A stretch of DNA of 64,000 nt from Cosmopolites sordidus (lineage: Eukaryota; Arthropoda; Insecta; Coleoptera; Curculionidae): assembly GCA_031761425.1 (NCBI GenBank), contig JARFXV010002506.1, positions 78,757 to 142,756 of the forward strand, in the 5' to 3' direction. Shown piece by piece: positions 1-10,955 of this stretch. Under the pieces are notes generated by a model. It searched no databases and was not told the DNA's origin. It worked only from the letters and a program-made list of their open reading frames with translations. Numbering within the stretch: position 1 is the first letter of the stretch; every line of letters starts with the position of its first letter. The translations under genes and the position numbers were made by a program.

Positions 1-516
1 AAATAAAAATAAATTTGTTCATGTCAATTTTATGGACACAAAAATAAATTACCACCAAGTGTAATTGAATAATAATACCATTCCATACAAAGAAATAGTC
101 AAATACTTGGATCTTAACCTGGATACCAAATTAAAATGGAAATAGCACCTTAGAATCAAAATAGAACAATTAAATCTCAAATATAAAAATGTAAATGCTG
201 TTAGGAAAACAATCCCAGCTGTCTATTAAAAACAAAGTATTGGGTTACAAGCAAGTCCTTAAATCGGTATGGCCATATATCATTCAGCTATGGGGCTATC
301 AAAGAAAGCAATTACAATTGCCTCCAAGTATTTCAGAATCGCGTGCTGAGGAGGATCCTCAATGCTTGTTGGTGTGTTCAGAATGAAGATCTTTATCGGG
401 AATTGCAGGTAAGGACAGTCAAAGAAGAAATTAAGAAGATAGCCAGAAGTCATGAGGAAAGTTTCCATAAACATCCAAATGTTGAAGTGTTTCAACTCTT
501 AGATGATCAAGAGTGA
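1..516 (+). pseudogene. Jockey-type non-LTR retrotransposon, 3' end of reverse transcriptase ORF
   Basis: This is the C-terminal end of a LINE polyprotein, broken by stops and one frameshift. Around 76-145 the frame reads IPYKEIVKYLDLNLDTKLKWK, the strand after the palm domain (family pattern KYLGV.LD..LTW). At 195-289 it reads NKVLGYKQVLKSVWPYIIQL followed by WG, the conserved Jockey thumb motif (NKLLLYK.ILKPIWTYGIQLWG). One base is shifted near 290, after which the next frame continues to a stop at 516 with QVFQNRVLRRILNACWCVQN and the usual DLYRELQV segment. The 5' part lies outside the window. The match is by eye to known family patterns; the clade call (Jockey) is fairly safe, activity is excluded. 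Confidence 0.8.
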
Positions 517-1557
517 GGGCTATGAACACTAAACATTTTGAGCTTGCGATGCTCATTAAAAAGCCGAGCAGAGAGCAGTGTATCCCGTGTAGTATGGGGG
601 GTAGGTACCTATTCCTGTATAGGTTCCTGTATAGGGTTTCAATAGCACGAAAAGTATAAAGGAGGAAGGGGAAAGCAAAAAAATCTTCAGCAGCACTATT
701 TTCTTCTATGCCGTCCCACTTGAAAAACCAACGAGCCGCCACTGTAAGTGTCACTGAAGTTTTGTCAATCTGGCGTTTAAGTAAATTATTTATCTTCATA
801 GGTAAGTTGATTCCATTGTATTAGTTATTTTATTATGTCAAGTTTGCCATGAAACCGAGGCAGATACGAAGAAATGTCAAGATGCATTTTTTGTAGAGAA
901 TAATATTCTGTGTTGAAGTTTAAGTGAAATATTTAAGTTTAATTATTGTTGTGTTGAAGTATTAGGTTTAATTTTAAACAGTACTAATTAATTTTTAATT
1001 TAATTAGTAGCAAAATCCTTTAACTCCACCATTGGCTGCTTGTAGGACTTGATGTTCTTTCAGATTATGGCAACCGGAAGCTTGATGATGTGTATTAAAT
1101 TTGGTTACAATGCCTTTCTTTATGCGGAAGATATACATTCAAAAATAAAAGTAATTGAAATCTTCAATCCCCTATATCTCGAACACGAAGTATTTCCGGA
1201 CCCATGTTCGTATGACATTTTTGTGTTGTTTTGTGACGCAGAATGTGCCAAAAAAGTCTGGCAGAGTATTTCATTAACACCCTGTATATGTTTATTTAAA
1301 ATTTTATTCTGAAAATTTTCTTTTTATTTTCTTCTAATTGCTATATGAGGAAGTCGGCCGCGGCATTTATAGATGCCGCCCGGTCTACAAAATTGTGATG
1401 TCAAGGAGTCGTGTACATCCGCCCAAAAGGGTTAGCATAGTAGAATACGGAAGATACCTCAGAATGATAAATTTTGCCACAATTTTTGTAACCTTATACA
1501 GGAATATAAAGGTAAACTAGCCAAAAGTGTATCAGTGTTTGTGTTCAAGAAATACTA
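517..1557. other. No gene recognised; AT-rich sequence
   Basis: A few open frames are present (for example 431-799 minus and 1049-1312 plus), but none carries a motif I recognise and codon use looks like the surrounding AT-rich DNA. The block at 1355-1440 is richer in GC without a clear frame. Confidence 0.5.
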
Positions 1558-1596
1558 AGTAAACTATATAATATATAACTATAATATAACTATAAT

Positions 1597-1653
1597 AATA
1601 AACTATAATCACTTAGTATACTTAGTATGTATACTAAGTGATTATAGTTTATT
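1597..1653. repeat. Perfect 25-bp palindrome (hairpin) with 7-nt loop
   Basis: The left arm 1597-1621 is the exact reverse complement of the right arm 1629-1653; the core is TATAATCACTTAGTATAC and its complement. A related sequence (AAGTAAACTATATATATTG, then ATTATAGTTATACTA) recurs near 2027-2080, so 1558-2085 could be a small foldback or MITE-type element. No target duplication was seen. Confidence 0.6.
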
Positions 1654-2090
1654 TTATTATATTATTTATTAGCATTTAAAACAGCTGCTTTTCCATGCAA
1701 TCTCTCTGTTGCTACGAGCAAAATCACCAAACAACCGGATAATTTCGGTGTTTTCTCTTAAAGTCAATGACAGTTTAATTCTGTGATCACTGACTATAAC
1801 TTAACGCTATAAACTGAAAGTTTAATCTGACTGACATTAACAATAGTTTCAAATTATTCCATGGTAAACTAATTTTTAAATTCAAAAATAAACTTGTAAT
1901 AATTTTGTGCAAGATCAAAATAAAGAAAAAATTATAAACGCGAATTTTGTCGTGAAACTCGGTGTGTAGAGCTAAAATAATATTCTGAACAACTTTTCAT
2001 AATAACTTTTTTCGATATCTTTAAATAAAGTAAACTATATATATTGTTTATTTTATTATATGATTATAGTTATACTATGTATTACACTTT

Positions 2091-3005
2091 CTTTGTTCCC
2101 CATACATTATTTTTTACAAAACACAACAAAGGGAACTTAACTTTTCAAATAACACAATAAATTGGAATTTATCCTAAATCAAACAATTAAAAATAATAAG
2201 GTCTCTCGTGGCCTTATAATTGGTTTCAATAGCTACACTGTTATTAACGGCATTAATATAGCAAATTTTAATTGACTTTTCAACACTTCCAATCCAATAT
2301 TCAAAGTAATTTCATGGTTTATTTCAATTTATCACGCAATGACACTTTGCTAAACGATAATTATATGTTCAGATTGCCTGAAATTAAAAAATAAAAGAAG
2401 GCAACTGTTTCGAACATCATTATATTATAATTGGTATGGAAAAGAAAATTATAGACCTTTAGCCTTTATATTTATATAAATTATACTTTAGACCTTTATA
2501 TTTTATAATGAAATAGATTATTTACTAAGAAGAAATTTAATCGAAAAGGTATAATATATTATGATAATTAGAAGCCCTTTATCAGTTTACATTCAAAAAA
2601 TATATATAAAATTATGTTTGGATCACACGGGAGAAATCAATTCGGTTTGCGACCAGGTTTCTGAATGAATCAAACTATAAAGTAACGATAGAAACTTTTT
2701 CGAGTAATAAGGATCCAAATGCGATCCATAATAAACCAATGCGATCCATAATCAATAGTATCAATGTATTTAATATTGTTCTGAAAATTTTCGTATGGAA
2801 AACTTGAATTAAAACGGAAGATACGATTTTCAACTAGACGAGAACCAAAAATAATCGAATCACCAGAATAAGGCCACTGAAAATAACACAGCGCAAGATA
2901 AATGACTAAATGACAAAAACGAAAACATAATTAAATACTAGGTGTACAGATTTAATTTACAATATAATCTCCATGTTATTGACATCTCTCTGACAAACTT
3001 TACAT

Positions 3006-3012
<7 letters not shown>
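2091..3012. other. No gene recognised; AT-rich spacer
   Basis: Low-complexity AT-rich DNA leading into the (TA)n tract. A short direct repeat (ATGCGATCCATAAT) occurs at about 2716 and 2739. No frame or repeat family was recognised. Confidence 0.5.

Positions 3013-3099
<87 letters not shown>
3013..3099. repeat. (TA)n microsatellite
   Basis: Uninterrupted TA dinucleotides directly abutting the left end of the transposon at 3100. It matches another TA tract at the right end, as expected for an element that targets TA. Confidence 0.95.
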
Positions 3100-3102
<3 letters not shown>

Positions 3103-4975
3103 TGCTAGCCAAAAGTCCCCTCCCCCCTTTTATCTTGTGAACGGTTATACTTAAAGAAATGAAATTTTGAATGTGAAAATGACTGGATGTAAACTCCTTT
3201 TCTAGTGTTAGCTGATAACGTAATCAGCATAGATGGCGCCACAGTGCCATTGTGACCAATCATTTTTTATAGGATCGTATGGCAGATGACACTTTATTTG
3301 AAAAGTATTTAAAATACCTATTCGACCATACTAATTATATTTGGGTTCAAGGTAGTTTTGACGTATAAAATAAATAAATACTAAAATTTCAGTTTAGCGT
3401 ATAATTAATACAGATTCACAAGTTCGTCTTTACAGTAAATGTTCAAAATGTGCTCCACCTACTTCCTGACTGTAAAACGTCCTATTGGTAAACTCTTGTC
3501 GCACTCGTTCAAATGTTTCAGTGGAAATTGCTTTATACACTTAAATAATTCGTTATCTTAAAATATCTATACTGTCAGGTGTAGCATATACCTTAGATTT
3601 AAGGTACCCCACACAGAAAAAAATCCAAAGGTGTAAGCTCCGGTGACCGAACCGGCCATTCTATCGAACCACGGGGCCCAATCCATCTACCAGGATATCC
3701 CTGATCCAAATAACGTCTTACTGCAGCACAGTAAGTGTGGAGGAGCTCCGTTTCAAAGTTACCAAATTCATCTGGATTGTCTTCCAGAATTTTGTGAATT
3801 AGCGGCTCAATCGCGGTCTCTAACATCTCCAGGTACGCTTTATCGGTTAAGTTGCTATTCAAAAATATAGGCCCAACTATGTGGTTTCCCAGAATACCTG
3901 CCCAGACATTTATTTTTTCTGGAAACTCTGTATGTTTCTCACTAAACACGTGAGGATTCGTATCACTCCAGTACTTTACATTTTGAGTGTTTACATTTCA
4001 ATTGAGGTGGAAACTACTTTCGTCACTAAAGCAAATTCTTTTTAAATAATCTGGCGCTTGATCAATTCTAGTAGTCATATTTTTATAGAATTACAGTATT
4101 CGGCCGGGGTCATCATCTGAAAGTTAATGCACCATTTAATAGAGGTGATTTATTTTCAAGACCCAGTGCACCGTCCCTTGACTGACTTTACAGGTACATG
4201 TAACTTGGATTGTAGAACAAGTAGGGTTTACTACCATTTCTGCAATTATGTGAATTTTTTTGTCATTAGAAATTTTTGGTCTGCCAGATCGTTTTGCATC
4301 TTTAACACTGTTGTTTCAAATTTACGAAGAAGCTCCATCAAATAAGTCCTCGATCGGGATACCTCTCATTAAAAAGGCGCTCCGCAGTATGAAATTTCTT
4401 TCCGCATTCACCAAGCATTAAGATATCTGTTACCATGTATTCTAAAGTACGTAACGTTGTGTTTATTTAGAAATTCAAACGTTTCATGCAAAACGAATTC
4501 AAGAAAATATTCCAAAATTGAAACCATGTTAAAGCAGAAAAAGTAAAATAAGTTTTTTGATAATTATCCAGAGGCGAACCTGTGAATCTGTATTAATTAT
4601 AAGCTAAACTGAAGTTTTAGTATTTATTTATTTTATCTTTTATTTGTTTTATGTTTATTATGTTATTTATTTATTATTTTTTATGTTATTTATGTTTATG
4701 TTATGTTATTTATGTGCCAAAACTACCTTGAACCCAAATAAAATTAGTATGCCTGAATAGGTCTTTTAAATACCTTTCAAACGAGGTGTACTTGCTATAG
4801 GATCTCATTGAAATTATTGGTCACAATGGCACTGTGGCGCCATCTATGATGATTACGTCATCAGCTATCACTGGAAAAGAAGTTTACGTCCAATCATTAT
4901 CACATTCCAAATTTCATTAGTTTAAGTATAATCGTTCAAAAGATAAAAGGGCGGAGGGGACTTTTGGTTAGCACA

Positions 4976-4976
<1 letters not shown>
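3100..4976 (-). mobile_element. Tc1/mariner-superfamily element with about 330-bp terminal inverted repeats
   Basis: The two ends are inverted copies. The left end (from CAGTGCTAGCCAAAAGTCCC) and the reverse complement of the right end (from CTGTGCTAACCAAAAGTCCC) stay alignable to about 3428 on the left and about 4570 on the right. The right arm is longer because of an AT-rich TTTAT-type insertion at about 4620-4717. Both ends lie in (TA)n tracts, as expected for TA target duplication; at the right end the duplicated TA may have become CA. Long repeats like these are unusual for the superfamily, which mostly has 20-40 bp ends. The transposase gene lies inside on the minus strand. Confidence 0.85.
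3430..4440 (-). pseudogene. Tc1/mariner-superfamily transposase (about 330 aa), few stops
   Basis: Read on the minus strand, the protein is nearly full length. It has an N-terminal helix-turn-helix region with a KRSGRPKISNDKK linker (about 4255-4295), then FSDESSFHLN with the first catalytic Asp (about 4015), NVWAGILGNHIVGPIF (about 3880-3915), and WIGPRGSIEWPVRSPELTPL followed by DFF with the third acidic residue (about 3610-3685). It ends at a TAA at 3430-3432. The second catalytic motif (family: QDGAPPH) is replaced by TELLHTYC, so the enzyme should be dead. There are in-frame stops near 4010 and 4130, and one frame change after DFFLCG. It sits immediately inside the inverted repeats. The family call rests on motif order. 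Confidence 0.8.

Positions 4977-4977
<1 letters not shown>

Positions 4978-5046
<69 letters not shown>
4978..5046. repeat. (TA)n microsatellite
   Basis: TA tract directly following the transposon end; it ends at AACAAAGAAAGT, where a Penelope-like repeat begins. Confidence 0.95.
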
Positions 5047-5047
<1 letters not shown>

Positions 5048-5165
5048 CAAAGAAAGTTTACCCGTATTCCATGGCGGTGCTTTACCATCCAAAGCACCAG
5101 CAAGTGTCTCCCAAAACCGGTTTCTGACCTTAAGCCGTCATCAGCCGGATTCAAGCTGAACCCCT
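5046..5165 (-). repeat. Penelope-like terminal repeat (family A) with hammerhead-like core
   Basis: On the minus strand the core CTGATGA (5138-5144) is followed 13 nt later by GAAAC (5120-5124) and CCGGTTTTGGGAGAC. The same layout recurs at 39.99, 40.74 and 51.58 kb, together with the flanking sequence TTGAAC before the core. The outermost 20 bp (AACAAAGAAAGTTTACCCGT) recur as a direct repeat at 5332-5351, so the element looks partly tandem. Assignment to a Penelope-like element rests on the repeat layout; no protein of that family is seen here. Confidence 0.45.
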
Positions 5166-5420
5166 GGAGAGCGTTGTCAAATGATGCCTGCAATGGTATA
5201 CAGCTATGCCATCCTGCTGTAAACTGCAGCAACGGTTAGACTCTGCAAGACCGTTCATGACCCATCAAAGGGGTAAGTATCACGTATGTCCGAAAAATAA
5301 TGAAGTGGGCTCATGGAGAGAAGTATTAAAAAACAAAGAAAGTTTACCCGTGCTCCACGGAGGTGCTTTGCCAAACCTTCACCGCGCCATCCAAAGCGCC
5401 AGCAGTAGGTCAATTGTAGA
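5166..5420. repeat. Family A repeat continuation, second partial copy at 5332-5410
   Basis: Positions 5332-5410 repeat the sequence of 5046-5112 in the same orientation (AACAAAGAAAGTTTACCCGT, then CCATCCAAAGCGCCAGCA against CCATCCAAAGCACCAGCA). The sequence between (5166-5331) is single copy in the window and contains no recognised gene. Confidence 0.5.
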
Positions 5421-5876
5421 AAAATTATTATCAAAATCTGTGTTCTGTGCTAAACTTAAGTAGCACTTCGTGATCTACTCGCTAATTATCGACAAATTCC
5501 GAAGGTATTTCACGCTGCTCGATATTAAAACAAAAACAAGACAAAAACCGGTGGGTTCCGGAGAAAATATCGCCGCATCATAGAACTGGCAGTGTTGATA
5601 AATATTAAAATTTATCAATTCATCGCAGTTTATTGAAAGAACGATTCAGTGAGAAAATGATTTTGAGGAACGAAGCTATTAATTGGCCAGCAAGGCCATG
5701 TGATTTAATGCCTTTAAATTATTTTCTTTGAGGTTATGTTAAATCTTTGGTCTATGCCGATAAACCAGCAACTATTTACACTTTGGATGCCAATATAACT
5801 TAGACAATTGCAGACATAAATCCCCAATTGCTCGAAAAACTGGTCGTAAATTGAATTTACATTTTGGATGCACAAA

Positions 5877-5882
<6 letters not shown>
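5421..5882 (+). pseudogene. DUF4817-type Tc1/mariner transposon, internally deleted
   Basis: This copy is related to 18923-20081 and 41995-42732. It keeps the N-terminal helix-turn-helix segment (5430-5560), then jumps to the C-terminal catalytic end, where INWPARPCDLMPLNYFL is readable at about 5680-5730 (family: NWPPRSCDLTPLDYFLWG). It ends with ACTACCC just before a TA tract. The middle third, with the first two catalytic motifs, is missing. The orientation is clear; the left terminal repeat was not found. Confidence 0.65.

Positions 5883-5954
<72 letters not shown>
5883..5954. repeat. (TA)n microsatellite
   Basis: TA tract immediately at the right end of the DUF4817-type element. Confidence 0.95.
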
Positions 5955-5955
<1 letters not shown>

Positions 5956-6554
5956 CAAAACAAAATAAGCGTTCAACTCATTCAACAAATTAAGAAAGAA
6001 ACAAACAAATATGCCCGAACCAATCTACAGCAAAAATATTTCTCTAAATCTTCGATTTGGAACAAATGGGTAGATGTTTTAATAGAGGAAATGCGGGCTT
6101 TTTTAGAAGTTATTTTGAATATAGGAATTATATTGAGTATAGAAATTGTAGCACCGAACTTGAAGGAATATTGACCAAGCAACTATAATGCAAAGATCCC
6201 ATTTTGTATTAAATTTTTACAAGGGATATATTCTTCAACGAATTGAGTTATTAAATTAAATAACAAAAGGAATTGGCACGCCCATGATACATCCATATAA
6301 TTTCAGATCAGCGTAATTAAATCTGTGTTATAATAACATACCGAACAGGGCCTTAATTCAATTCTCGGCCCCTAATTTTCATTGACTGGAAAACCAATTG
6401 ATTTGTGCAGCTTTCGGAGAATATACTATTTAATACAATATTTACAATAAGTGGTTCCAGCAATTCTGAAGTAGAAATTTGGTAGCTAAAAAAAGTAGAA
6501 AATGAAGAATTAATTCTATAAAAAAAGTAGAAATCAAAAATTTCCACTGCTGGA
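5955..6554. other. No gene recognised
   Basis: AT-rich DNA with short open frames on the minus strand (5982-6182, 6353-6568) that show no recognisable motif. Confidence 0.5.
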
Positions 6555-6960
6555 GAACCTTTATACAAGCTGAGGAAAATTCAAAAGAAGAGTCATCGGG
6601 GCCTGCATGAACTCACAGCTGAGAACAAGGATATATTTGATGTTGTTATGGAATTGCTCTCCAGATTCAAGAAAAAGAAAGTTCTGCATAAGATTGTGAC
6701 CTGTGATGAAAAATGAATCCACTACCATAACCTTAAGCAACTGACTCATGTTAGTGGAGCCTTGAAGAAAAAATGATTTATAAGGGAAAATGGATGTCAT
6801 TTTGCTTCACCTACACATACAGTAGAGTATACTCTTGAAACGATGACCGAACTGTGCTGGAATACTATCGCACTCGGCGTGTTCCAATCCCCTTCCAACC
6901 CCTTCAACATCATCTGGTCTACAGCTGCATCACATGTCTTGAAAAAGTCGATAAATTAAC
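6555..6960 (+). pseudogene. Mariner transposase fragment
   Basis: The plus strand reads LHELTAENKDIFDVVMELLS, then HKIVTCDEK at about 6690-6715. That is the family motif (HELT..N...R...C..LL....FL.RIVTGDEKW) with the first catalytic Asp kept. At about 6820 HTVEYTLETMTELCWNTI matches the segment before HPPYSPDLAPSD. The middle of the protein is deleted and stops are present. No terminal repeats were recognised. Confidence 0.6.
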
Positions 6961-7591
6961 TTTATCACATCAAAACCGCCAAGTTTTTTCGATTGGTTTT
7001 CTATAGTTGCCTGAAAGTTGATAAAAGTACGTAGAAAACAAGGGAGATTACTTTGAAAATTAAATTTGTATTACCATTTTCATAAATAAATGTTAAATGT
7101 AGTAAAAAAGGGCGGATAATTATGTTGAGGAACTAATATACCTCATGTTACTTTACTTGTCTGTATTAAGTAGTTACCGTATCCCAGTCGTCAAATGAAA
7201 TAGATGCGGACACGAATATTTCTCTCTCTCTCCAATTCTTTGTCTTTAACGTAACTAGAACCAATACCCCTTCTAGCAGTTGCATAAATGTGTATAGCAG
7301 TTGCATAAATGTGTATATGAAACAAATCTGAATAGTCTAACGTAAACAAAGAGAAAATCGCACGAAGTACTACTAAAAATAGCGCAGCCGCTTTTGTTAA
7401 TTAGAACAAAAGAAGGAACGTGGCCGAAAAAGCCAGTTATGATAATGATCGTCAGATAAATAGATCCATAAACCAAAGTTATGTGCGTGTCAAATCCGTC
7501 GGACCATTAAATCAAATGGGCGAAAACGGCGGGCAAAAAGCGGTTTTTAGCTAATTGGCATCGTAGATTACGGCGTATAGCTGACTCGTAC
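6961..7591. other. Probable intron of the carbonic-anhydrase-related gene; short 22-bp tandem repeat
   Basis: The sequence from 7591 downward is intron, judged by the donor site at 7590-7591. A tandem pair of AGCAGTTGCATAAATGTGTA lies at 7274-7315. The last 150 bp before the exon are richer in GC than the surroundings. The next exon was not found down to position 1. Confidence 0.5.
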
Positions 7592-7746
7592 CTCGTGTTT
7601 GGTAATATAAATGGGCTTATTAAGGATGATCCACACCGTGGTTTCCCAGCAGCCGGGGTGCGTCGTCGATCCCTCGTACGTCATGAAGTGCTCGGTGTCG
7701 GGCAGCATCGCCCGCAGCGAGATGTGCTTAACTGGCGTTGATGCAC
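7592..7746 (-). CDS. Exon of an alpha-carbonic-anhydrase-related protein (CARP, CA10/CA11-like)
   Basis: The minus strand carries a 155-bp exon with an acceptor (TTTTCCATTTCAG, intron side 7747-7759) and a donor (GAG|GTACGAGT, intron starting at 7591). Two bases complete a split codon, then 51 codons are open: ISLRAMLPDTEHF, MTYEGSTTHPGCWETTVW and IILNKPIYITKHE. This is the C-terminal core of the alpha-carbonic-anhydrase fold: the LP....YMTYEGS loop, the P.C.E...W segment and the NKPIYIT strand. The wording GCWETTVWIILNKPIYITK is typical of the insect related-proteins, which generally lack full zinc ligation; the zinc histidines are encoded upstream, outside this exon. The exon ends in phase 0, and the family continues with a LRRLMQG segment that should be on a further exon. 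High GC and third-position bias set it apart from all its surroundings. The flanking exons are not in the window as far as I can see, so the introns must be long. Confidence 0.9.
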
Positions 7747-8910
7747 CTGAAATGGAAAAGACCCATTTTTAAGTCGATATATATTGTTAAAGTGCAAAGG
7801 TGTTTATTATACTCTTTTCATTCAGCTCATTCACATAATAGTATTAGTATTTTAGTTTTCAGTTTATTTTAAATTACATTAGACAACTTCATTTCCAGAA
7901 TGTCGACATTTTATTTGTTATATTATCTTTGACTGTCAAAATTTATTAAATATTAATATTTAAATCAAAGCTAAAAATATACCTTTTACGCAAGGGGGTT
8001 TTCTACAATTATTACGATAATTACTTGTTTACATTTTTTTCAGATAAGTTAAGTAAACATGTTTTCAAGGGGTACATTCAAACGCTTCTTTTACGTCATT
8101 TAAAAGTTATAATCAAATAATTATTGACGGTTGTTTCCGATAACATCTTGTTTTCAGGTAAAAAATTAATCGAGAATCGGTTTCACATCCTTCCTGTCAT
8201 CAAATATTTAGAATTAAAGTAGGTGGTAGTCTGATTAGATAAGCGCATTTTATTAACACTTTACAGATAATATTTTTATTCATATATTAGCTGGCATAAA
8301 AATAACAACATCCACAAGGCGATTTTTGACTTCAATGATTTTGTGAATTTCTCAACAATCTCTTTATTGTCATTTCTCAATAATTTTCATTTTCATAATA
8401 GTGTTTTTGTGCAAGCAATTATCAACACAGTTTCAATAGGTATCGATTGAACGAGGTATAAAGTTGGTAGGTAAGTGGTCGTCTGTTATCTGGTTAAAAA
8501 AATTGGATGTACCTGTCGGTTCAAATGGGAAAGCACAGTGGCTTTCTGCATCGCAGTTTAAGTCTTCTTCGGTCATGCCATTCCATGACATTTAGTCGTC
8601 TTCAAATGTTCCAAGTTGTCGACCCCTACACAACTGCAATCGTTGTCTATGCTCAGTCTTCAGAGATGGGATGGGTCATGTTGCAATCCAAATGACTTTC
8701 GGACACTTTCAAGTGACCATTGTTTTCCTAACTACCATTCAACTATACATCCAGTTGTCAAACACTGGTCTTAGTTACTACCAGCATCTTATTCCAGTAG
8801 AACCAGCATCTTATTGGGAGATTTTTATTAGCGCCGTTGTCAATTTTTTTAAATGAAAAACTTTTTCGTAGAGGAATAGGTCAGGCTCTATTAGATTTGA
8901 AGACACTAGT
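7747..8910. other. Probable intron; no other feature recognised
   Basis: This lies upstream of the carbonic-anhydrase-like exon on its strand. It is AT-rich, and the open frames at 8507-8856 show no motif. Confidence 0.5.
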
Positions 8911-9120
8911 GGATGAAGGTGTTATGTGAAAAAATTAAACTCTTGAATAAATTAAGGTCAAAGTTTTTTATGTAAATTTTGTTTGCGTTTGGTTGACACA
9001 AATGATATCATGTTTAGGTTATTGCTGAAAAGCATAAATGTTTTTTAAACAAAAGTTGTACTTAAAGAAAATTGACTTCTATGCAAAACTGAAGAAAAAA
9101 TGTACATAACACCTTCATCC
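8911..9120. repeat. MITE-like element with perfect 17-bp inverted ends
   Basis: GGATGAAGGTGTTATGT (8911-8927) and its exact reverse complement (9104-9120) bound a 210-bp AT-rich segment. No clear target duplication is visible. A 12-bp piece of the same end (ACATAACACCTT) recurs at about 11395, beyond the neighbouring TE-type gene. Confidence 0.5.
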
Positions 9121-9439
9121 AATGTAAATAGTTACAAAAAACATCTGATTTATACAAAAGGGATATATAAAACAAAATCTTTATTCTAGATTAACGAAAC
9201 AAAAGTTAAATGTAAAACTTAAATTACCATGAACTTGAAATATTATTAATTTTTTAGGATAGGTTCATAGGAATATCTATATTCTTTTTTTTGCAAACAT
9301 CAGTAATTTCTAGAGGTTTTTCATTTTTTTTTATTTTCATCACATATAGTCCATATTTCATATGAACTCTTTCAATTTCAATATTGTCAGGTCAACACGT
9401 AAACAGCACCATATTCTTTCTTATTTTGAACGATATTAA

Positions 9440-10200
9440 CCATTCTAAATGGAACTGCTTCGCTCAATCATATGATTCCTTATATATGTAAAAACCATAC
9501 TTTTCGACTCTTATTCATTTTATACCATCCCTAAATCTCACTGGTACATTAAGTTCATCCTTTTTCTATCAATCAGGCGAAGTTTCTGTGGTAGATTACT
9601 AATCTTTCTAAAATACTAACACATGTCAATGATCTGATTTTCGGCTAACGTTTGAAATTATTTCACGGTACTTATCTGGTATAAGTATAGTGTCGTTTTT
9701 TCGTAATACTTTTTCTATTCTCTCAAAATCTCAACCGGAATCCAGGTAGGTGTGGGCAAGTTCTGGATATTTGTGATAGAAGGAAAGTTCCATTCAAGAT
9801 AAGATATTGGTATAGGCAAACTATGTGGAAATTCTTATTTTGACCAGCACATGAGTCCGGCCAGATGATCAAGTGGCCTTTTCCTGCGATACTTTTGTCT
9901 ACTTCAATAGATCTCAGTAGAGAACTAAATATTTCCACACTTCCTGTGTTTGCCATGTCTTCAGTTCAGCTACAAAAAGAGGTTTTTTCTATGTTTTTTT
10001 GCGACAATATACATCCCAAAATTGTAAAACCACAATTGCCTTAGAAATCTTTAGTTTGGGAAGTGACATTGTTTGCTGCATAACTATTGGAATGTAAACT
10101 TTATTTCTTGCTGCGTAATTTCGTATGCCTCGTACGCCTCACCTGCATCACAAGTAGTACGTGTGTCACTTTATGGGTTTCCAAATGATAAATTAAACTC
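9440..10200 (-). pseudogene. Degenerate TE-type gene, DUF7869-like
   Basis: The minus strand reads SKAIVVLQFWDVYCRKK (about 10010-10060; family: LYNLGIH...), then IWPDSCAGQNKNFHIVCLYQ (about 9815-9875), which fits the W.DNC.GQNKN acidic motif of DUF7869-like proteins. After a frame change it reads RIEKVLRKNDTILIPDKYRE (about 9650-9710). Family members occur in many copies in insect genomes and are usually transposon-borne. The order of motifs is right, but stops and shifts break the frame. I do not know the exact transposon superfamily. The gene may be carried by an element bounded by the ends noted at 8911 and 11395; that is speculation. Confidence 0.5.
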
Positions 10201-10885
10201 TGTCACAAACATTTTGAAATAAAAACATTTCTTAATATTAATGCCTCGGAAATTTTTTATTGATTACATTACTCTAAATATAACTCGTATATTTTACTTA
10301 GATTAAGAATAGGAAAAAGGTATTCTTTATATGGGTTTCTATTTCTAAGTAATATGACTCAGCCACTCGAAACCTCTTTATATATGTCATAACAAAATTC
10401 TTAACTTCTCTATTTTGTGTTATCTGTTGAAATGCTTTCCTGTGCTATCTAGAAGAGGGGCTAAAAATCCACTTTTTAATCGACTTTGCATAAAGCTCCC
10501 AGAGTTTCTTTACATACTATTTAATTACTTCCATTTTTTTGTGGCCCTGTATGTATAAGACGCTATTTTATGTTTTACGCCACCCTTTCTTTCCCTCTAC
10601 ACTAGTTTTTTAAATAAAAAACAAAGATTAATATCCGAATTTCCACTATATTTAAAACTTGTACGTATGACAATTGTTTCGACACACAGTGTCTTTTTCA
10701 AATACACACTGGTTTTTTATATATGCATTTAAATAATCAAGCGTTTTTCACATTAATGTTAAGTTTGTGAAATTCCTTGGAAAGTATATGTCTATCTTTT
10801 TCTGGGAAGCGAGGATTACTTGAAAGTCTACCAGCTTCTTTTAGAGAATACCATTTTTGGGTTCCTTTTTAAGCATTCATTACAA

Positions 10886-10888
<3 letters not shown>
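10201..10888. other. No gene recognised
   Basis: AT-rich, T-biased DNA with no frame or repeat I can identify. Confidence 0.5.

Positions 10889-10953
<65 letters not shown>
10889..10953. repeat. (TA)n microsatellite inside a short direct repeat
   Basis: The TA tract is flanked on both sides by TTACAAGCATAT or a near copy (about 10880 and 10953), suggesting duplication around the tract. Confidence 0.9.

Positions 10954-10955
<2 letters not shown>

Noticed and set aside
431..799. 122-codon minus-strand frame
   Set aside because: It partly overlaps the LINE fragment on the other strand and shows no recognisable domain.
2942..3154. Open frame reading an Ile-Tyr repeat
   Set aside because: It is translation of the (TA)n microsatellite; the same holds for 4936-5232 and 30536-30730.
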